The position numbers and the translations under genes are program-made. A stretch of DNA of 56,499 nucleotides from Caldilineaceae bacterium (GTDB lineage: Bacteria > Chloroflexota > Anaerolineae > Caldilineales > Caldilineaceae), in the NCBI GenBank assembly GCA_020433455.1, contig JAGRCP010000063.1, positions 1 to 56,499 on the forward strand. Direction: 5' to 3'. Below the pieces are notes generated by a model that saw only the letters and a list, made by a program, of their open reading frames with translations, was not told the origin of the DNA and ran no database searches. Positions 8,800 to 18,706 of this stretch are shown here, piece after piece; positions within the stretch are counted from its first letter, which is position 1, and each line of letters begins with the position of its first letter.

Positions 8800-9663
8800 A
8801 TGACCCAATCTGTTGAAGTCCGTACGTTTACCCCTGCGGGTAACGTAATGCCCCTGTCCAAGCGTCTCGCTACGCTGCTGCATTATCGGGGCCTTATCTA
8901 TAATCTGGTCCTGCGGGAACTGAAGGCGCGCTACAAGAACAGCGCGCTGGGATTTCTGTGGAGCTTGCTGAATCCTCTGGCCATGATGCTGGTGTTTACC
9001 ATTGTTTTTGGCGTGCTCTGGCCCAATGATTCCATTGAGAAATATCCCCTTTTTCTCCTTTGCGGTCTCTTGCCCTGGAACTTTTTTTCCAGCAGCGTGA
9101 TGAGCGGTCTCAATTCCGTGGTAAATAACGCCAATCTGGTCAAAAAGGTCTACTTCCCGCGCGAAGCTTTGCCCATTGCCGCGGTATTGGCGCAGTTGGT
9201 CAATTTCCTGTTGGCTTTTGTGGTGCTCTTTGGCGTGCTGATTATCTTTCGTTCCAACTTTAGCCCGTGGCTTTGGCTTTTACCCTTTGTCATTTTGATT
9301 CAAACCTGTTTTGCTTTGGGGATTGCCCTGCTGCTCAGCGCCGTTAACGTCTTTTACCGGGATACGCTGATGGTCATGGATGTGGTGATCCTGGCATGGT
9401 TCTTTCTCACACCCGTACTCTATACGGTCGAGTTTTTGCCCGCCACTGTGGATGTCGGTCCGTTTGCACTGGACGTGCGCCGCCTTCTCTATATTTTTAA
9501 CCCCATGGCATCATTTATCAACATGTATCGCGATCTCCTATATTGGGGGTACCGCACCGATCTCGACTTCTTTCTGCGTACGGCGTTTACCGCGCTGGCC
9601 ATGCTGGCGATAGGGTATTGGTTTTTCAATCGCTACAGCGGCCGCTTTGGAGAAGAAGTGTAG
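8800..9663 (+). CDS. ABC-2 type polysaccharide export permease (Wzm/TagG-like)
   Basis: 287 residues from ATG 8800 (MTQSVEVRTF); the frame is open further upstream but that part overlaps the GT4 gene. The family hallmarks are present: LVLRELKARYKNSALGFLWS before the first membrane segment, then LCGLLPWNFFSSSVMSG, NANLVKKVYFPREALPIA and a re-entrant FNPMASFINMYRDLL segment, with about six membrane helices. Works with an ATPase of the Wzt/TagH type to export lipid-linked polysaccharide. No such ATPase gene is in this window, so it must be encoded elsewhere. Ends 19 bases before the propeller gene. Confidence 0.92.
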   Translation: MTQSVEVRTFTPAGNVMPLSKRLATLLHYRGLIYNLVLRELKARYKNSALGFLWSLLNPLAMMLVFTIVFGVLWPNDSIEKYPLFLLCGLLPWNFFSSSVMSGLNSVVNNANLVKKVYFPREALPIAAVLAQLVNFLLAFVVLFGVLIIFRSNFSPWLWLLPFVILIQTCFALGIALLLSAVNVFYRDTLMVMDVVILAWFFLTPVLYTVEFLPATVDVGPFALDVRRLLYIFNPMASFINMYRDLLYWGYRTDLDFFLRTAFTALAMLAIGYWFFNRYSGRFGEEV

Positions 9664-9682
9664 ACTGAAAGGAACACTATCT

Positions 9683-10762
9683 GTGAATCGCTTGTTATTA
9701 AAAACGCTTTCCGCGTCTCTCCTCTTCATTAGTTTGCTGATTGGCGCGCAGGTGAGCGCAAGCGCCCAAGGTGAAATATACCTGGTAGAATATGAAGTCT
9801 CCGGCAGTCCGCTGAACGTGGCGGTAGAAGCCCCCGGACGCATTTGGTATACGCTGCCGGATGAAGGGAAAATTGGCCTGATTGAAGTGTCGGGCAATAA
9901 TGCAACCGAAACACTCTATGATCCCCAAGGCAGCAGCGAGCCGTACGATCTGGTTGTTTATCAGGGAAAAGTTTGGTTTACGGATCGGATGCGTGATCGC
10001 ATTGGCGTGTTGACCATTAGTAACGGCTCTTTTACCTACTATGCTGCTGCGACAGACAGCGCACCTACGGCCATTGATGTGACGTCTAACGGTACGATTT
10101 GGTTTATTGAGAGTACTACGGCAACCCTGACCGAATTAAATCCTGCGGGTGGCGGCACGTTTACGCGCCATGCCTACCCCCAAAGTAATGCCGAATTAGG
10201 CGATTTGGACATTATCAATAATGCGGAGGTCTGGGTGACGGCAACCAATCGTAATGAACTTGCCGCGTTTGATACAATTGTCGGGGAGTTTTTTGTTGAG
10301 CAAACTTCCGGTCCCTCTGGTACGGCCACGGTTGAGGGCCCACGCGGTATTGCAATTGATCATGCCGGTCGTCCGTGGATGACTATTATGGGCGGTAATG
10401 GCAATGCCAGCCTGATCGCCCGATATGCGCCCGCCACGACCTTCCGCATCCGTACTACGCCTACCGGTACGCCTGATGCAGAGCCGGCGCAGATTGCCTT
10501 CTACAACGCCGGTCCGATCTGGTATCTCTTCTACTCGGAAGCGGCCGTCGGTAAGGTGGCGCGGCTGGCGATTTTGCCTAATGGGGCCATCGGTGGAACG
10601 GTAGAGGCTTCGGTGGGCGATTCTGCCGCCGCTCCCTGGGGCGCTGCGGTTGACGCGAACGGTCAAGCTTGGTTTGCCGTGCAGGGGAACAATACCATTG
10701 CCGGCTGGCAACCGCCCTATGCCGATCTGCTTACCGCTTACCTGCCCATCATCAATCGATAA
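9683..10762 (+). CDS. Secreted beta-propeller (Vgb/streptogramin-lyase-like) with C-terminal [YF]LP tag
   Basis: 359 residues. GTG at 9683 is preferred: it follows AAGGA by nine bases, and starting there gives a clean signal peptide (NRLLLKTLSAS... cleaved near SASAQG). The body is repeats of about 45 residues of the type GRIWYTLPDEGKIGLIE, GKVWFTDRMRDRIGVL and GTIWFIESTTATLTELNP, the blades of Vgb/NHL-like propellers. The catalytic residues of true virginiamycin B lyases were not verified and lyase activity should not be assumed. The last residues, AYLPIINR, match the tag of neighbouring secreted proteins. May bind glycan or act as a surface scaffold. Confidence 0.8.
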   Translation: MNRLLLKTLSASLLFISLLIGAQVSASAQGEIYLVEYEVSGSPLNVAVEAPGRIWYTLPDEGKIGLIEVSGNNATETLYDPQGSSEPYDLVVYQGKVWFTDRMRDRIGVLTISNGSFTYYAAATDSAPTAIDVTSNGTIWFIESTTATLTELNPAGGGTFTRHAYPQSNAELGDLDIINNAEVWVTATNRNELAAFDTIVGEFFVEQTSGPSGTATVEGPRGIAIDHAGRPWMTIMGGNGNASLIARYAPATTFRIRTTPTGTPDAEPAQIAFYNAGPIWYLFYSEAAVGKVARLAILPNGAIGGTVEASVGDSAAAPWGAAVDANGQAWFAVQGNNTIAGWQPPYADLLTAYLPIINR

Positions 10763-10808
10763 GTCAATCTTCAATTATCCCATCATCTGAAGGAAGAGGA
10801 AGATTAGA

Positions 10809-12275
10809 ATGATTCGTTTCGCGTTTCGCAGATTCCGTTGGATCCTGATTCTTGCCATCTGCTTCACTTCTTCTGTTTGGGCTATTCCGGCCGTTGCGCA
10901 GGAGCCGTCTCTACCTGACGGAACCGTTCCTTCTGCGGAGGAATTTTCGAGCTACCTGCCTTATATTTCACGCCAGGAAATCGTTTGTCCCGCGGCGCAC
11001 CCCCTTCGTTCTTCAACGCCTTTCGGCGTGCAAATGTATACGGATACCCGCTCCAGCGTCCCTGCATTCGAGCCGCTTATGGAACTGAACGCTTCTTGGG
11101 TGCGCAGTCAAGTTTACTGGAGCCACGTGGAACCGAATAACACCACGCCTGATCGATTCAACTGGGAGAAGCCCGATATCGGGCTGGCCGTAGCGCGGGA
11201 AGGGGGCATGAACGTCATCGCCACCATCGCGGGCAATCCCGGCTGGGCAACGCCTAATCATGACGGGTACATTCCTGCCGAGAACCTGGATGAATTTGCC
11301 GAGTTCATGGGCGCTCTGGTCGAGCGTTATGACGGCGACGGCTATCAGGATGATCCGTGTGGGCGAGTGGTCAAGTATTGGGAGATGTATAACGAACCGG
11401 ATGGGATGTCCAAGCCCGGCGATGTGCGCTGGGGCGAGTATGGCGCCGGGTACGCAGAGATGCTAAAGGCCGTTTACCCTGCCATCAAGGCGGCGAATCC
11501 TGACGCACAGGTTGTCTTTGGCGGCTTGGCCTATGACTGGTTTACGGATCAGGAGCCGGCTGGTCCGTTCGTGCGCAACTTTTTACCCGACGTGTTGGCG
11601 CATGGCGGCGGGGATTATTTTGACGTGATGAACTTCCACGTCTATCCTGCATTTGCGCCCAATTGGGTTCAGCAGCCCAGCGATGGCCCCGGCCTTTATG
11701 AGAAAGCGGCAGCCATCCGTCAGGTCATGGCCGCATACGGCGTCAGCAAGCCCATGGTTATTACGGAAGCGGGAACCCACAGCAATGCGGACGGCACTTC
11801 CGCTTCTACGCCGGCAATTCAGTCCAGTTATGTGGTGGCGCTTTATACCCAGACCATGGCGGCAAATATTCAGACCATGATCTGGTTTATGCTTTACGAC
11901 CCGCCTGAATGGTACCCCAACAAAAACGGCTTGATGGATACCAGCAATCCGCCCGTGCTCAAGCTGGCTTATTACACATATCAGCGTACTGCCGGTAAGC
12001 TGGCCGGCGCAACATTTGATCGCATATTGAGCGATGCCGAGACGGGCAATAGCGACATGCTGGCCTATCGCTTTGTCGATGCGGCAGGACGCGCTCTGTA
12101 CGTGGCGTGGATGGCCCCCATCAAGACGGGCGGCTCTGCAACGCTTACGCTGCGGGGCAGTACCGCACAGGTGTTGGATATTTTCGGCGCATCAACCGAT
12201 GTCCAGGCGGGAGGTAATTCACGCCTGGAGATTCCTGTAACCAATCGACCCATTATCATTGAAGTATCAGAGTAA
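10809..12275 (+). CDS. Secreted glycoside hydrolase-like TIM-barrel protein, copy B (GH39/clan A-like)
   Basis: 488 residues, paralogue of the protein at 5955-7388; long stretches are identical, for example WYPNK and the YNEPDG and ITEAG motifs. Signal peptide cleaved near AVAQEP, then a linker with SYLPYISRQ (the [YF]LP tag again, here N-terminal), then the barrel with E196 in YNEPDGMS and E320 in MVITEAGTHSN. ATG 10809 is preceded by GGAAGAGGAAGA. It lies 46 bases after the propeller and two bases before the next gene. The copies differ by a small insertion with a cysteine after the tag. Likely the same glycan substrate class as copy A, possibly with diverged specificity. Confidence 0.85.
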   Translation: MIRFAFRRFRWILILAICFTSSVWAIPAVAQEPSLPDGTVPSAEEFSSYLPYISRQEIVCPAAHPLRSSTPFGVQMYTDTRSSVPAFEPLMELNASWVRSQVYWSHVEPNNTTPDRFNWEKPDIGLAVAREGGMNVIATIAGNPGWATPNHDGYIPAENLDEFAEFMGALVERYDGDGYQDDPCGRVVKYWEMYNEPDGMSKPGDVRWGEYGAGYAEMLKAVYPAIKAANPDAQVVFGGLAYDWFTDQEPAGPFVRNFLPDVLAHGGGDYFDVMNFHVYPAFAPNWVQQPSDGPGLYEKAAAIRQVMAAYGVSKPMVITEAGTHSNADGTSASTPAIQSSYVVALYTQTMAANIQTMIWFMLYDPPEWYPNKNGLMDTSNPPVLKLAYYTYQRTAGKLAGATFDRILSDAETGNSDMLAYRFVDAAGRALYVAWMAPIKTGGSATLTLRGSTAQVLDIFGASTDVQAGGNSRLEIPVTNRPIIIEVSE

Positions 12276-12277
12276 GG

Positions 12278-13849
12278 ATGGTCCGCATGAATGAACGCAA
12301 TCAGAGATATCGCCTGTGGTTTGCGCTGCTTAGCGTGCTTTGTCTGCTTATCCTTGCCCGCGGGCAGACTTTTGCACAGGCGGTTGATGAGGCTGATGAC
12401 GTTATTGATGCGCCGGAGGCCCTGGGGCCGCTCTGCCGCATGGGCGTGAACGTCAATGGGCTCTATCGAGAACCCGGTATCGACGGTTTCGAGACGGCGT
12501 CCCTGCGCATTGGCTGGTATATTAATTATCATGCCGGTTCCTCCAACACTGCACGCCCCCAGGGCATGAAGTTCGCCCCAGTCATTCGTCTCGTTCAGGA
12601 AGGCCCGGACGAGTATAGTACCAAGCCGACCGGCGCAGCGCTGGAGGCGGCAATTCTCGCCCACGCGGGTAAGGGATTTGCCTGGGTTATCGGCAACGAG
12701 CCGGACAGACCGGGTGTTTATCAGGATGATATGCTGCCCGAACTCTACGCCCGGGCCTATCATGAATTACGTGCGCAGATTAAGGCCATCGATCCTTCGG
12801 CCCGGGTTCTGGCCGGCTCGATTGTCCAGGCCACGCCTGTGCGCATAAAGTATCTCGATCTGATCCTGGCCGGACATCAATCGCTCTACGGTGAGGCCAT
12901 GGAGGTGGATGGCTGGGCGATTCACGGTTTCGTACTCAACGAGGTAAGCTGCTCTAACAATCCAGACGGTCTACCCTGCTGGGGGGCTGAAATCCCGCCG
13001 GGAGTCAGCGATTCCACCGGTCTGGTGATTGACGCTCAGGACAACGACGACTTCGATATCTTCCGGGCCAATATCGTACGTATGCGCCAGTGGATGGCCG
13101 ACAACGGCTACCGCAATACGCCTCTCTACCTCTCCGAGTATGGCGTGCTCATGCCGTCAGGAATTGGCTTTAATCCTGACTTTACGCCTGAGCGAGTGAA
13201 TGCGTTCATGACCAAAACTTTCGATCTCATTTACAAGGACGGCGTAGATCCGGCTATTGGCTATCCGCTTGATGGAAATCGTCTGGTTCAGTATCTTTCC
13301 TGGTATAGTACCAGCGGTAAGTATGATGCCAGTTCGCGGGATGGCGAGTTCAACGGCTATCTGTTTGATCCGGATCGCGGCTATGCTCTCTCGGAAATGG
13401 GCGTCAACTATCGGGACTATGCCGCCACTATCGGTGATGAGCTGGACTTTCTGCCACTTTCCTTCTCTCTCGGATCACCCTTTGTTGTGGTGGGCGATCG
13501 CGCCCTGATCGCAGTCAACGTCGAGGTGGCCAACGGCGGGAACAATCTCTATCCCGTGGAGACAACCGTGCGCCTTTATGAGGGCAATCCGGCCGGCGGT
13601 AACGTTATCGGCGAGGGCATCGCCGCTGTAAGCGGCTGCGGTGAACGCGCGACGGCCCGTATTACGCTGGTCGTGCCCTGGAATGACGGCGCGCCCGCCA
13701 ACATAGACATAACGGCTGTGGTTAATCCCGATGGCTTACAGAATGAAGCGGACCGGGACGATAATGTGATTTCCGGGTTGCTGGACTTTTCCGACGCCCC
13801 CGCGGTTTTTCCCATCGGATCAATTTTCCTGCCCTTGCTGCGCCGATAG
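12278..13849 (+). CDS. Secreted TIM-barrel glycosidase-like protein with CARDB-like domain and C-terminal [YF]LP tag
   Basis: 523 residues from ATG 12278; ATG 12287 (MNERNQ) is an alternative. Signal peptide cleaved near FAQAVD. Residues ~55-370 resemble a clan-A barrel: WVIGNEPDRPG with E141 and LYLSEYGVLMP with E287 are candidate catalytic glutamates, but overall similarity to copies A and B is low. Residues ~400-510 (VVVGDRALIAVNVEVANGG, VRLYEG, VVNPDG, NVISG) look like a CARDB adhesion-type beta-sandwich. The protein ends FPIGSIFLPLLRR, the tag. Begins two bases after the previous stop, so translationally coupled. Substrate unknown. Confidence 0.75.
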   Translation: MVRMNERNQRYRLWFALLSVLCLLILARGQTFAQAVDEADDVIDAPEALGPLCRMGVNVNGLYREPGIDGFETASLRIGWYINYHAGSSNTARPQGMKFAPVIRLVQEGPDEYSTKPTGAALEAAILAHAGKGFAWVIGNEPDRPGVYQDDMLPELYARAYHELRAQIKAIDPSARVLAGSIVQATPVRIKYLDLILAGHQSLYGEAMEVDGWAIHGFVLNEVSCSNNPDGLPCWGAEIPPGVSDSTGLVIDAQDNDDFDIFRANIVRMRQWMADNGYRNTPLYLSEYGVLMPSGIGFNPDFTPERVNAFMTKTFDLIYKDGVDPAIGYPLDGNRLVQYLSWYSTSGKYDASSRDGEFNGYLFDPDRGYALSEMGVNYRDYAATIGDELDFLPLSFSLGSPFVVVGDRALIAVNVEVANGGNNLYPVETTVRLYEGNPAGGNVIGEGIAAVSGCGERATARITLVVPWNDGAPANIDITAVVNPDGLQNEADRDDNVISGLLDFSDAPAVFPIGSIFLPLLRR

Positions 13850-13895
13850 CATCGTTTCCATTGTTCATTGCCCTCCTTTTTCGGACGTAGCCTTC

Positions 13896-14543
13896 ATGCC
13901 GTCACTGCCAGCCAACCCGTTCGAGCGTCACAGCCTTGAGCGGCAGGCATCAGTTTCATTTCCGCAACACCGCGCGTTTCAGCGCGTCTCCAAATCCCCC
14001 GCATCTCCGGAACCGGCCGACGGCATTACCCGTTGGCCCAGACCGGAAAACGCGGCATCCGCTTTCGGCCGCAAACGCCTGCTCATCGTCTGTACGGCCA
14101 ACATCTGCCGTTCCCCCATGGTGGCAGGCATTCTTCAGCAGCGCTTCGAGGCCGGCGAATTGGCCGATAAGGTTGACATTCGTTCGTCAGGCGTTTACGG
14201 GTTAGAGGGCGAACCGGCCAGCCGTGAGGGGATAGAGCTGTTGGCGGAGCGGGACATCGATATCAGTGGTCACACCGCCTCGCTGCTGCAACCTCCCGAT
14301 GTGGAAGCGAGCGACCTGGTCGTCGTCATGGAGGAAGCCCATCGCAAGGCCATCATTGCCTACTCCCTGGATTACGCCCACAAAGTTATCCTCTTTTCCG
14401 AACTGGCAGGCGGTCATACGGATATGCCTGATCCATATCGTAAAGGCAAGCGCGCTTATGTCCGCACGCTGGAAATCATCGACGATACGCTTGATGCCGG
14501 GTGGGAAAATCTGATAAAAAGACTTGGATTGCCGACAGGGTAA
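13896..14543 (+). CDS. Low-molecular-weight protein tyrosine phosphatase (Wzb-like) with N-terminal extension
   Basis: 215 residues against the usual 140-160. The catalytic loop is LLIVCTANICRSP (C-x5-R-S, nucleophilic Cys near residue 69) and the acid is in HTDMPDPY. The first ~60 residues are Pro/Ser/Arg-rich with no recognised domain; either a real extension or the true start lies further in, since ATG 13896 has no good ribosome site. In glycan clusters these enzymes dephosphorylate the tyrosine kinase that controls chain length; no such kinase is seen here. Ends at a strong bidirectional terminator. Confidence 0.85.
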   Translation: MPSLPANPFERHSLERQASVSFPQHRAFQRVSKSPASPEPADGITRWPRPENAASAFGRKRLLIVCTANICRSPMVAGILQQRFEAGELADKVDIRSSGVYGLEGEPASREGIELLAERDIDISGHTASLLQPPDVEASDLVVVMEEAHRKAIIAYSLDYAHKVILFSELAGGHTDMPDPYRKGKRAYVRTLEIIDDTLDAGWENLIKRLGLPTG

Positions 14544-14545
14544 CG

Positions 14546-14593
14546 GCAATAAAAAAAAGCGGAAGGCATCACGCCTTCCGCTTTTTTTATTGC
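14546..14593. terminator. Bidirectional intrinsic terminator
   Basis: Nearly perfect inverted repeat of 21-22 bases with loop ATCAC (14568-14572): a GC-rich core GCGGAAGGC/GCCTTCCGC flanked by an A tract on one side and a T tract on the other. It separates the converging phosphatase (+) and E2 (-) genes and can end transcription from both. Confidence 0.95.
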
Positions 14594-14604
14594 CTGCATT
14601 CGGA

Positions 14605-16158
14605 TTACGCCGACCAACTCTCCAGCGCCTGCTTGACTGCGGCGCAGAATGCATCAGCCGTTGCGCCGTCCAGCACTCGGTGGTCATAGCTGAACCCCAG
14701 GGTCGTCATGGGCAGGAAGGCCATGTAATCGCCCGTATTGGCTTCCAGGGGGTGGCCTTGGCTGACAACGACCGGCCGCTTTTCGATGGCGCCTACGCCC
14801 AGAATGCCCACTTGGGGCTGAACAATGACCGGCGTCTGGAAGCGGCTGCCCGAAGTGCCGTAGTTGCTCAGGGTAAAGGTGCCGCCGGCCAGATCGTCAG
14901 CCGTAAGCTTGCCGGCCCGCGCCCGCTCGGCCAGCTCGTTGACCTGCCGGGCAATGCCCAACAGATTCATTTCGCCCGCGTTTTTGATCACCGGTACGAT
15001 CAGGCCGCCCATGCCGTACTCATCCATTGGCAGAGCCGTGGCCATGCCAATATTGTAGGTACGCTTGATGGTGACGCCCTCATCGGACCAGGAAGCATTT
15101 GCCGCGGGCACTGCACGCAGGCCGTCCACGATCGCAGCGATAAAGTAGGCGGTAATGGTCAGGTTCACGCCCTGCTTGGCGAACTCCCTCTTGTTGGCCT
15201 TGCGATGGGCGATGACGTTGGCCATCGCCACATCCCACATGGTCGTGACGTGGGGCGCACTAAAGAGGCTGCTGCTGGTATTCTTGGCAATGGCCGCGCG
15301 CATACGCGTATGCTTGATGAACTCTTCGCCGGCTCCAGGTTGGACCGGGGCTTTACTCTTTTCGGCCGCTTTGGCCGGGCGCTCGGTCTTACCCGCTGTG
15401 CCTGCCGCTGCCGGAGCGCTGGTTGCCGCTGCTTTTCTGGGAGCCTCGCGGGGGAGCAGGAAGCGCGGCTCCACCGTGACTTCCGTACCCGTGTCGCGAC
15501 TCTCAATAAAGTTGAGCACGTCATAACGCGTCAGCGTACTCATGGGGCGATCGCCGGCTACGTCTTCTAAATTTACGTTGTGATCGGCGGCCAGGCGCTG
15601 AACGGCCAGGGCGGGCACTTGAGCCAACCTGCCGGGCAGGGCTTCGGGCGCGCTCCCGTCGTCGGCTTTGGCCGCGGAGAGCACGTCATTTTTGGTGATC
15701 TGCCCGCCTGGTCCGGTGCCGGTAATTCCGGCCAGGGAGACGCCCTTGTCCGCGGCCACGCGTTGCGCCACGGGCGTCGCTTTGCCGCCCTCAGCCGGCG
15801 TCGGGGTCGTTGGGGATTGGGCGGTCAGCGACCCTGTATCCGCCTCGGCGTCGTCACTTTCCTCCTGGGGCGCGCTCTCTTGCGGTGCTGCTGCACTGCC
15901 GGTTTCCACTTGCTCGCCCGGCTCGCCGATAACGGCCACCGCGACCGTCGTGGGCGCAATTTCGCCTTCACCGTAGAGGATTTTCAGCACCGTCCCGCTG
16001 ACCGGCGATTCGATTTCCTGATCGACCTTGTCAGTCGCTACTTCGAGAATAACGTCGCCCTCGTTGACCTGATCGCCTTCATTGACCATCCAGGCGCTGA
16101 TGGTAACGTCATCCGCGCCTTCGCCCGCAACTTCAGCAATAATTAATTCTGTTGCCAT
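14605..16158 (-). CDS. Dihydrolipoamide acyltransferase, E2 of a 2-oxoacid dehydrogenase complex
   Basis: 517 residues. An N-terminal lipoyl domain has EVATDKVDQEIE with lipoyl lysine K44. Two peripheral subunit-binding motifs follow, near residues 127-163 (VAQRVAADKGVSLAGITGTG) and 175-210 (VQRLAADHNVNLEDV), instead of the usual one, joined by Ala/Pro/Thr-rich linkers. The C-terminal catalytic domain has SYDHRVLDGATAD with H493 and D497. Transfers the acyl group from lipoate to CoA. Transcribed after E1alpha and E1beta; ATG follows AAGGAT. Pyruvate or acetoin/branched-chain substrate cannot be separated from sequence alone. Confidence 0.93.
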   Translation of the reverse strand: MATELIIAEVAGEGADDVTISAWMVNEGDQVNEGDVILEVATDKVDQEIESPVSGTVLKILYGEGEIAPTTVAVAVIGEPGEQVETGSAAAPQESAPQEESDDAEADTGSLTAQSPTTPTPAEGGKATPVAQRVAADKGVSLAGITGTGPGGQITKNDVLSAAKADDGSAPEALPGRLAQVPALAVQRLAADHNVNLEDVAGDRPMSTLTRYDVLNFIESRDTGTEVTVEPRFLLPREAPRKAAATSAPAAAGTAGKTERPAKAAEKSKAPVQPGAGEEFIKHTRMRAAIAKNTSSSLFSAPHVTTMWDVAMANVIAHRKANKREFAKQGVNLTITAYFIAAIVDGLRAVPAANASWSDEGVTIKRTYNIGMATALPMDEYGMGGLIVPVIKNAGEMNLLGIARQVNELAERARAGKLTADDLAGGTFTLSNYGTSGSRFQTPVIVQPQVGILGVGAIEKRPVVVSQGHPLEANTGDYMAFLPMTTLGFSYDHRVLDGATADAFCAAVKQALESWSA

Positions 16159-16268
16159 GCATTGATCCTTGCTCTAATTAAGATTTTTTAAGGGGAGAAC
16201 CGCCGGCGCTGCGCTTCCTTTGATCAGTGCGGAATCGCGCATAGCGGGTGCGCAGCCCAGGGTGATTT

Positions 16269-17267
16269 TTATGCAAACGTCGGCGTACGCATGGTCTCCA
16301 GCACCGCGGCTTTGATGTTTTTCTTCCACGGCAGCAGAACCTCTTCCAGCGGACCGGAGACGGGAATCGAGGCCGGCGCCATGCCTAGCCGCCGCGCGGG
16401 CGCTGTGAGCAGATGCGGGGCTTCTTCATAGATGCGCGCCACAATTTCCGCGCCGATGCCGCAGTTGGATTGGGACTCGTGAACGGCCAGCAAACGTCCC
16501 GTCTTGGCTACGGACGCGTAAATTGTCTCCATGTCCAGCGGAACGATACTGCGCAGGTCCACCACTTCCACGCTGATGCCGTGCTCCGCCTCCAGCTCTT
16601 CCGCGGCCTCCAACGCCTGGAGCAGACAATAGCTGAATGTGGCCAGCGTCATGTCGCTGCCTTCCCGCTTTACGTCAGCCACGCCGATAGGAACGGTGTA
16701 CGGTTCATCCGCGTCGGGCATCTCGCCGCGGGTGAAGTAGAGCATCTTGTGCTCTAAAAAGAGCACCGGATTGGGGTCGCGAACGGCCGAAATAAGCAGA
16801 CCTTTGGCGTCATAGGGCGTAGCCGGAACGACTACTTTAATGCCCGGGAATTGGGCGAAAGTGCTCTCCACGCATTGGCTGTGCTGGGAGCCGTAGCGCT
16901 TGCCGCCGCCGTGCTGGCCGCGGATGACCATGGGGACGTTGACTACGCCGCCGGTCATGTAATTCATTTTGGCGCCCTGATTGAAAATCTGATCGGCGCA
17001 GACCAGGAAAAAGTCCATGTACATCAATTCGACGATGGGGCGCATGCCGGTCATGGCCGCACCAACGGCCATGCCCATGAATCCCTGTTCGCTAATGGGC
17101 GTATCGATAACTCGATTGGGGCCAAATTCGTCCATGAGCTTGCGCGTGACCCGGAAGAGACCGCCGTAGTGGCCGATATCCTCGCCGATCATAAAGACGC
17201 TTTCGTCATCGCGCATCTCTTCGCGCAGCGCTTCATTGATGGCCTGTATATAAGTTGTTTTTCGCAT
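16269..17267 (-). CDS. 2-oxoacid dehydrogenase E1 beta subunit
   Basis: 332 residues, full length for the PdhB/AcoB/BkdB family. Typical segments: [34 protein letters not shown] (start of the pyrimidine-binding domain) and the C-terminal transketolase-like domain with [10 protein letters not shown] and [15 protein letters not shown]. Forms the thiamine diphosphate heterotetramer with the E1alpha gene just upstream (30 bases). Ribosome site AGAGGAA precedes the ATG. Confidence 0.93.
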   Translation of the reverse strand: MRKTTYIQAINEALREEMRDDESVFMIGEDIGHYGGLFRVTRKLMDEFGPNRVIDTPISEQGFMGMAVGAAMTGMRPIVELMYMDFFLVCADQIFNQGAKMNYMTGGVVNVPMVIRGQHGGGKRYGSQHSQCVESTFAQFPGIKVVVPATPYDAKGLLISAVRDPNPVLFLEHKMLYFTRGEMPDADEPYTVPIGVADVKREGSDMTLATFSYCLLQALEAAEELEAEHGISVEVVDLRSIVPLDMETIYASVAKTGRLLAVHESQSNCGIGAEIVARIYEEAPHLLTAPARRLGMAPASIPVSGPLEEVLLPWKKNIKAAVLETMRTPTFA

Positions 17268-17297
17268 TGATAACGTTCCTCTTATTGCAGTGGTCGC

Positions 17298-18320
<1,023 letters not shown>

Positions 18321-18706
18321 AACTGGTTCCTATCCTTGCTTATACAAAATGAAATGGGCGATGCACAGCCAGATGGCTGCATCATAGCCGATTTTATAAA
18401 ACTACGATGTTCCGGCGCTTCCACTGCCTGAGAGAGCTATGAGCGGAACTGTGCGAGTGAAGAAGAGCGCTTTTTTTGAGATGTATGTCGGAATTGAGGG
18501 GAGTCATGGTACATCCCTGTTGAACGCTTTATTGAGAGGTTTGTCAGCGTCGCCGGCGTTGAAGCGAAAATCCTCTGTGAAGTTAGTGATACGGTACAGC
18601 TTGATCTGCACAAGCCGCCCTAACTGACCCATTATACCGATCACATAGCCCGTGGACCAAACCATTAAATCCGGGCGTACTATCCTCGCGTTTGCCGCCG
18701 TGCTTA
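18321..18706. other. Intergenic region
   Basis: 386 bases between the E1alpha start and the DNA polymerase IV stop, both minus strand. It must hold the promoter of the dehydrogenase operon, but no hexamer pair with good spacing was found. Two short open frames (62 and 68 codons) have no coding character. Confidence 0.5.

Noticed and set aside
14524-15570. 348-codon frame antisense to the E2 gene
   Set aside because: Composition mirrors the lipoyl/linker coding of E2; no family motif and it runs through the strong terminator.
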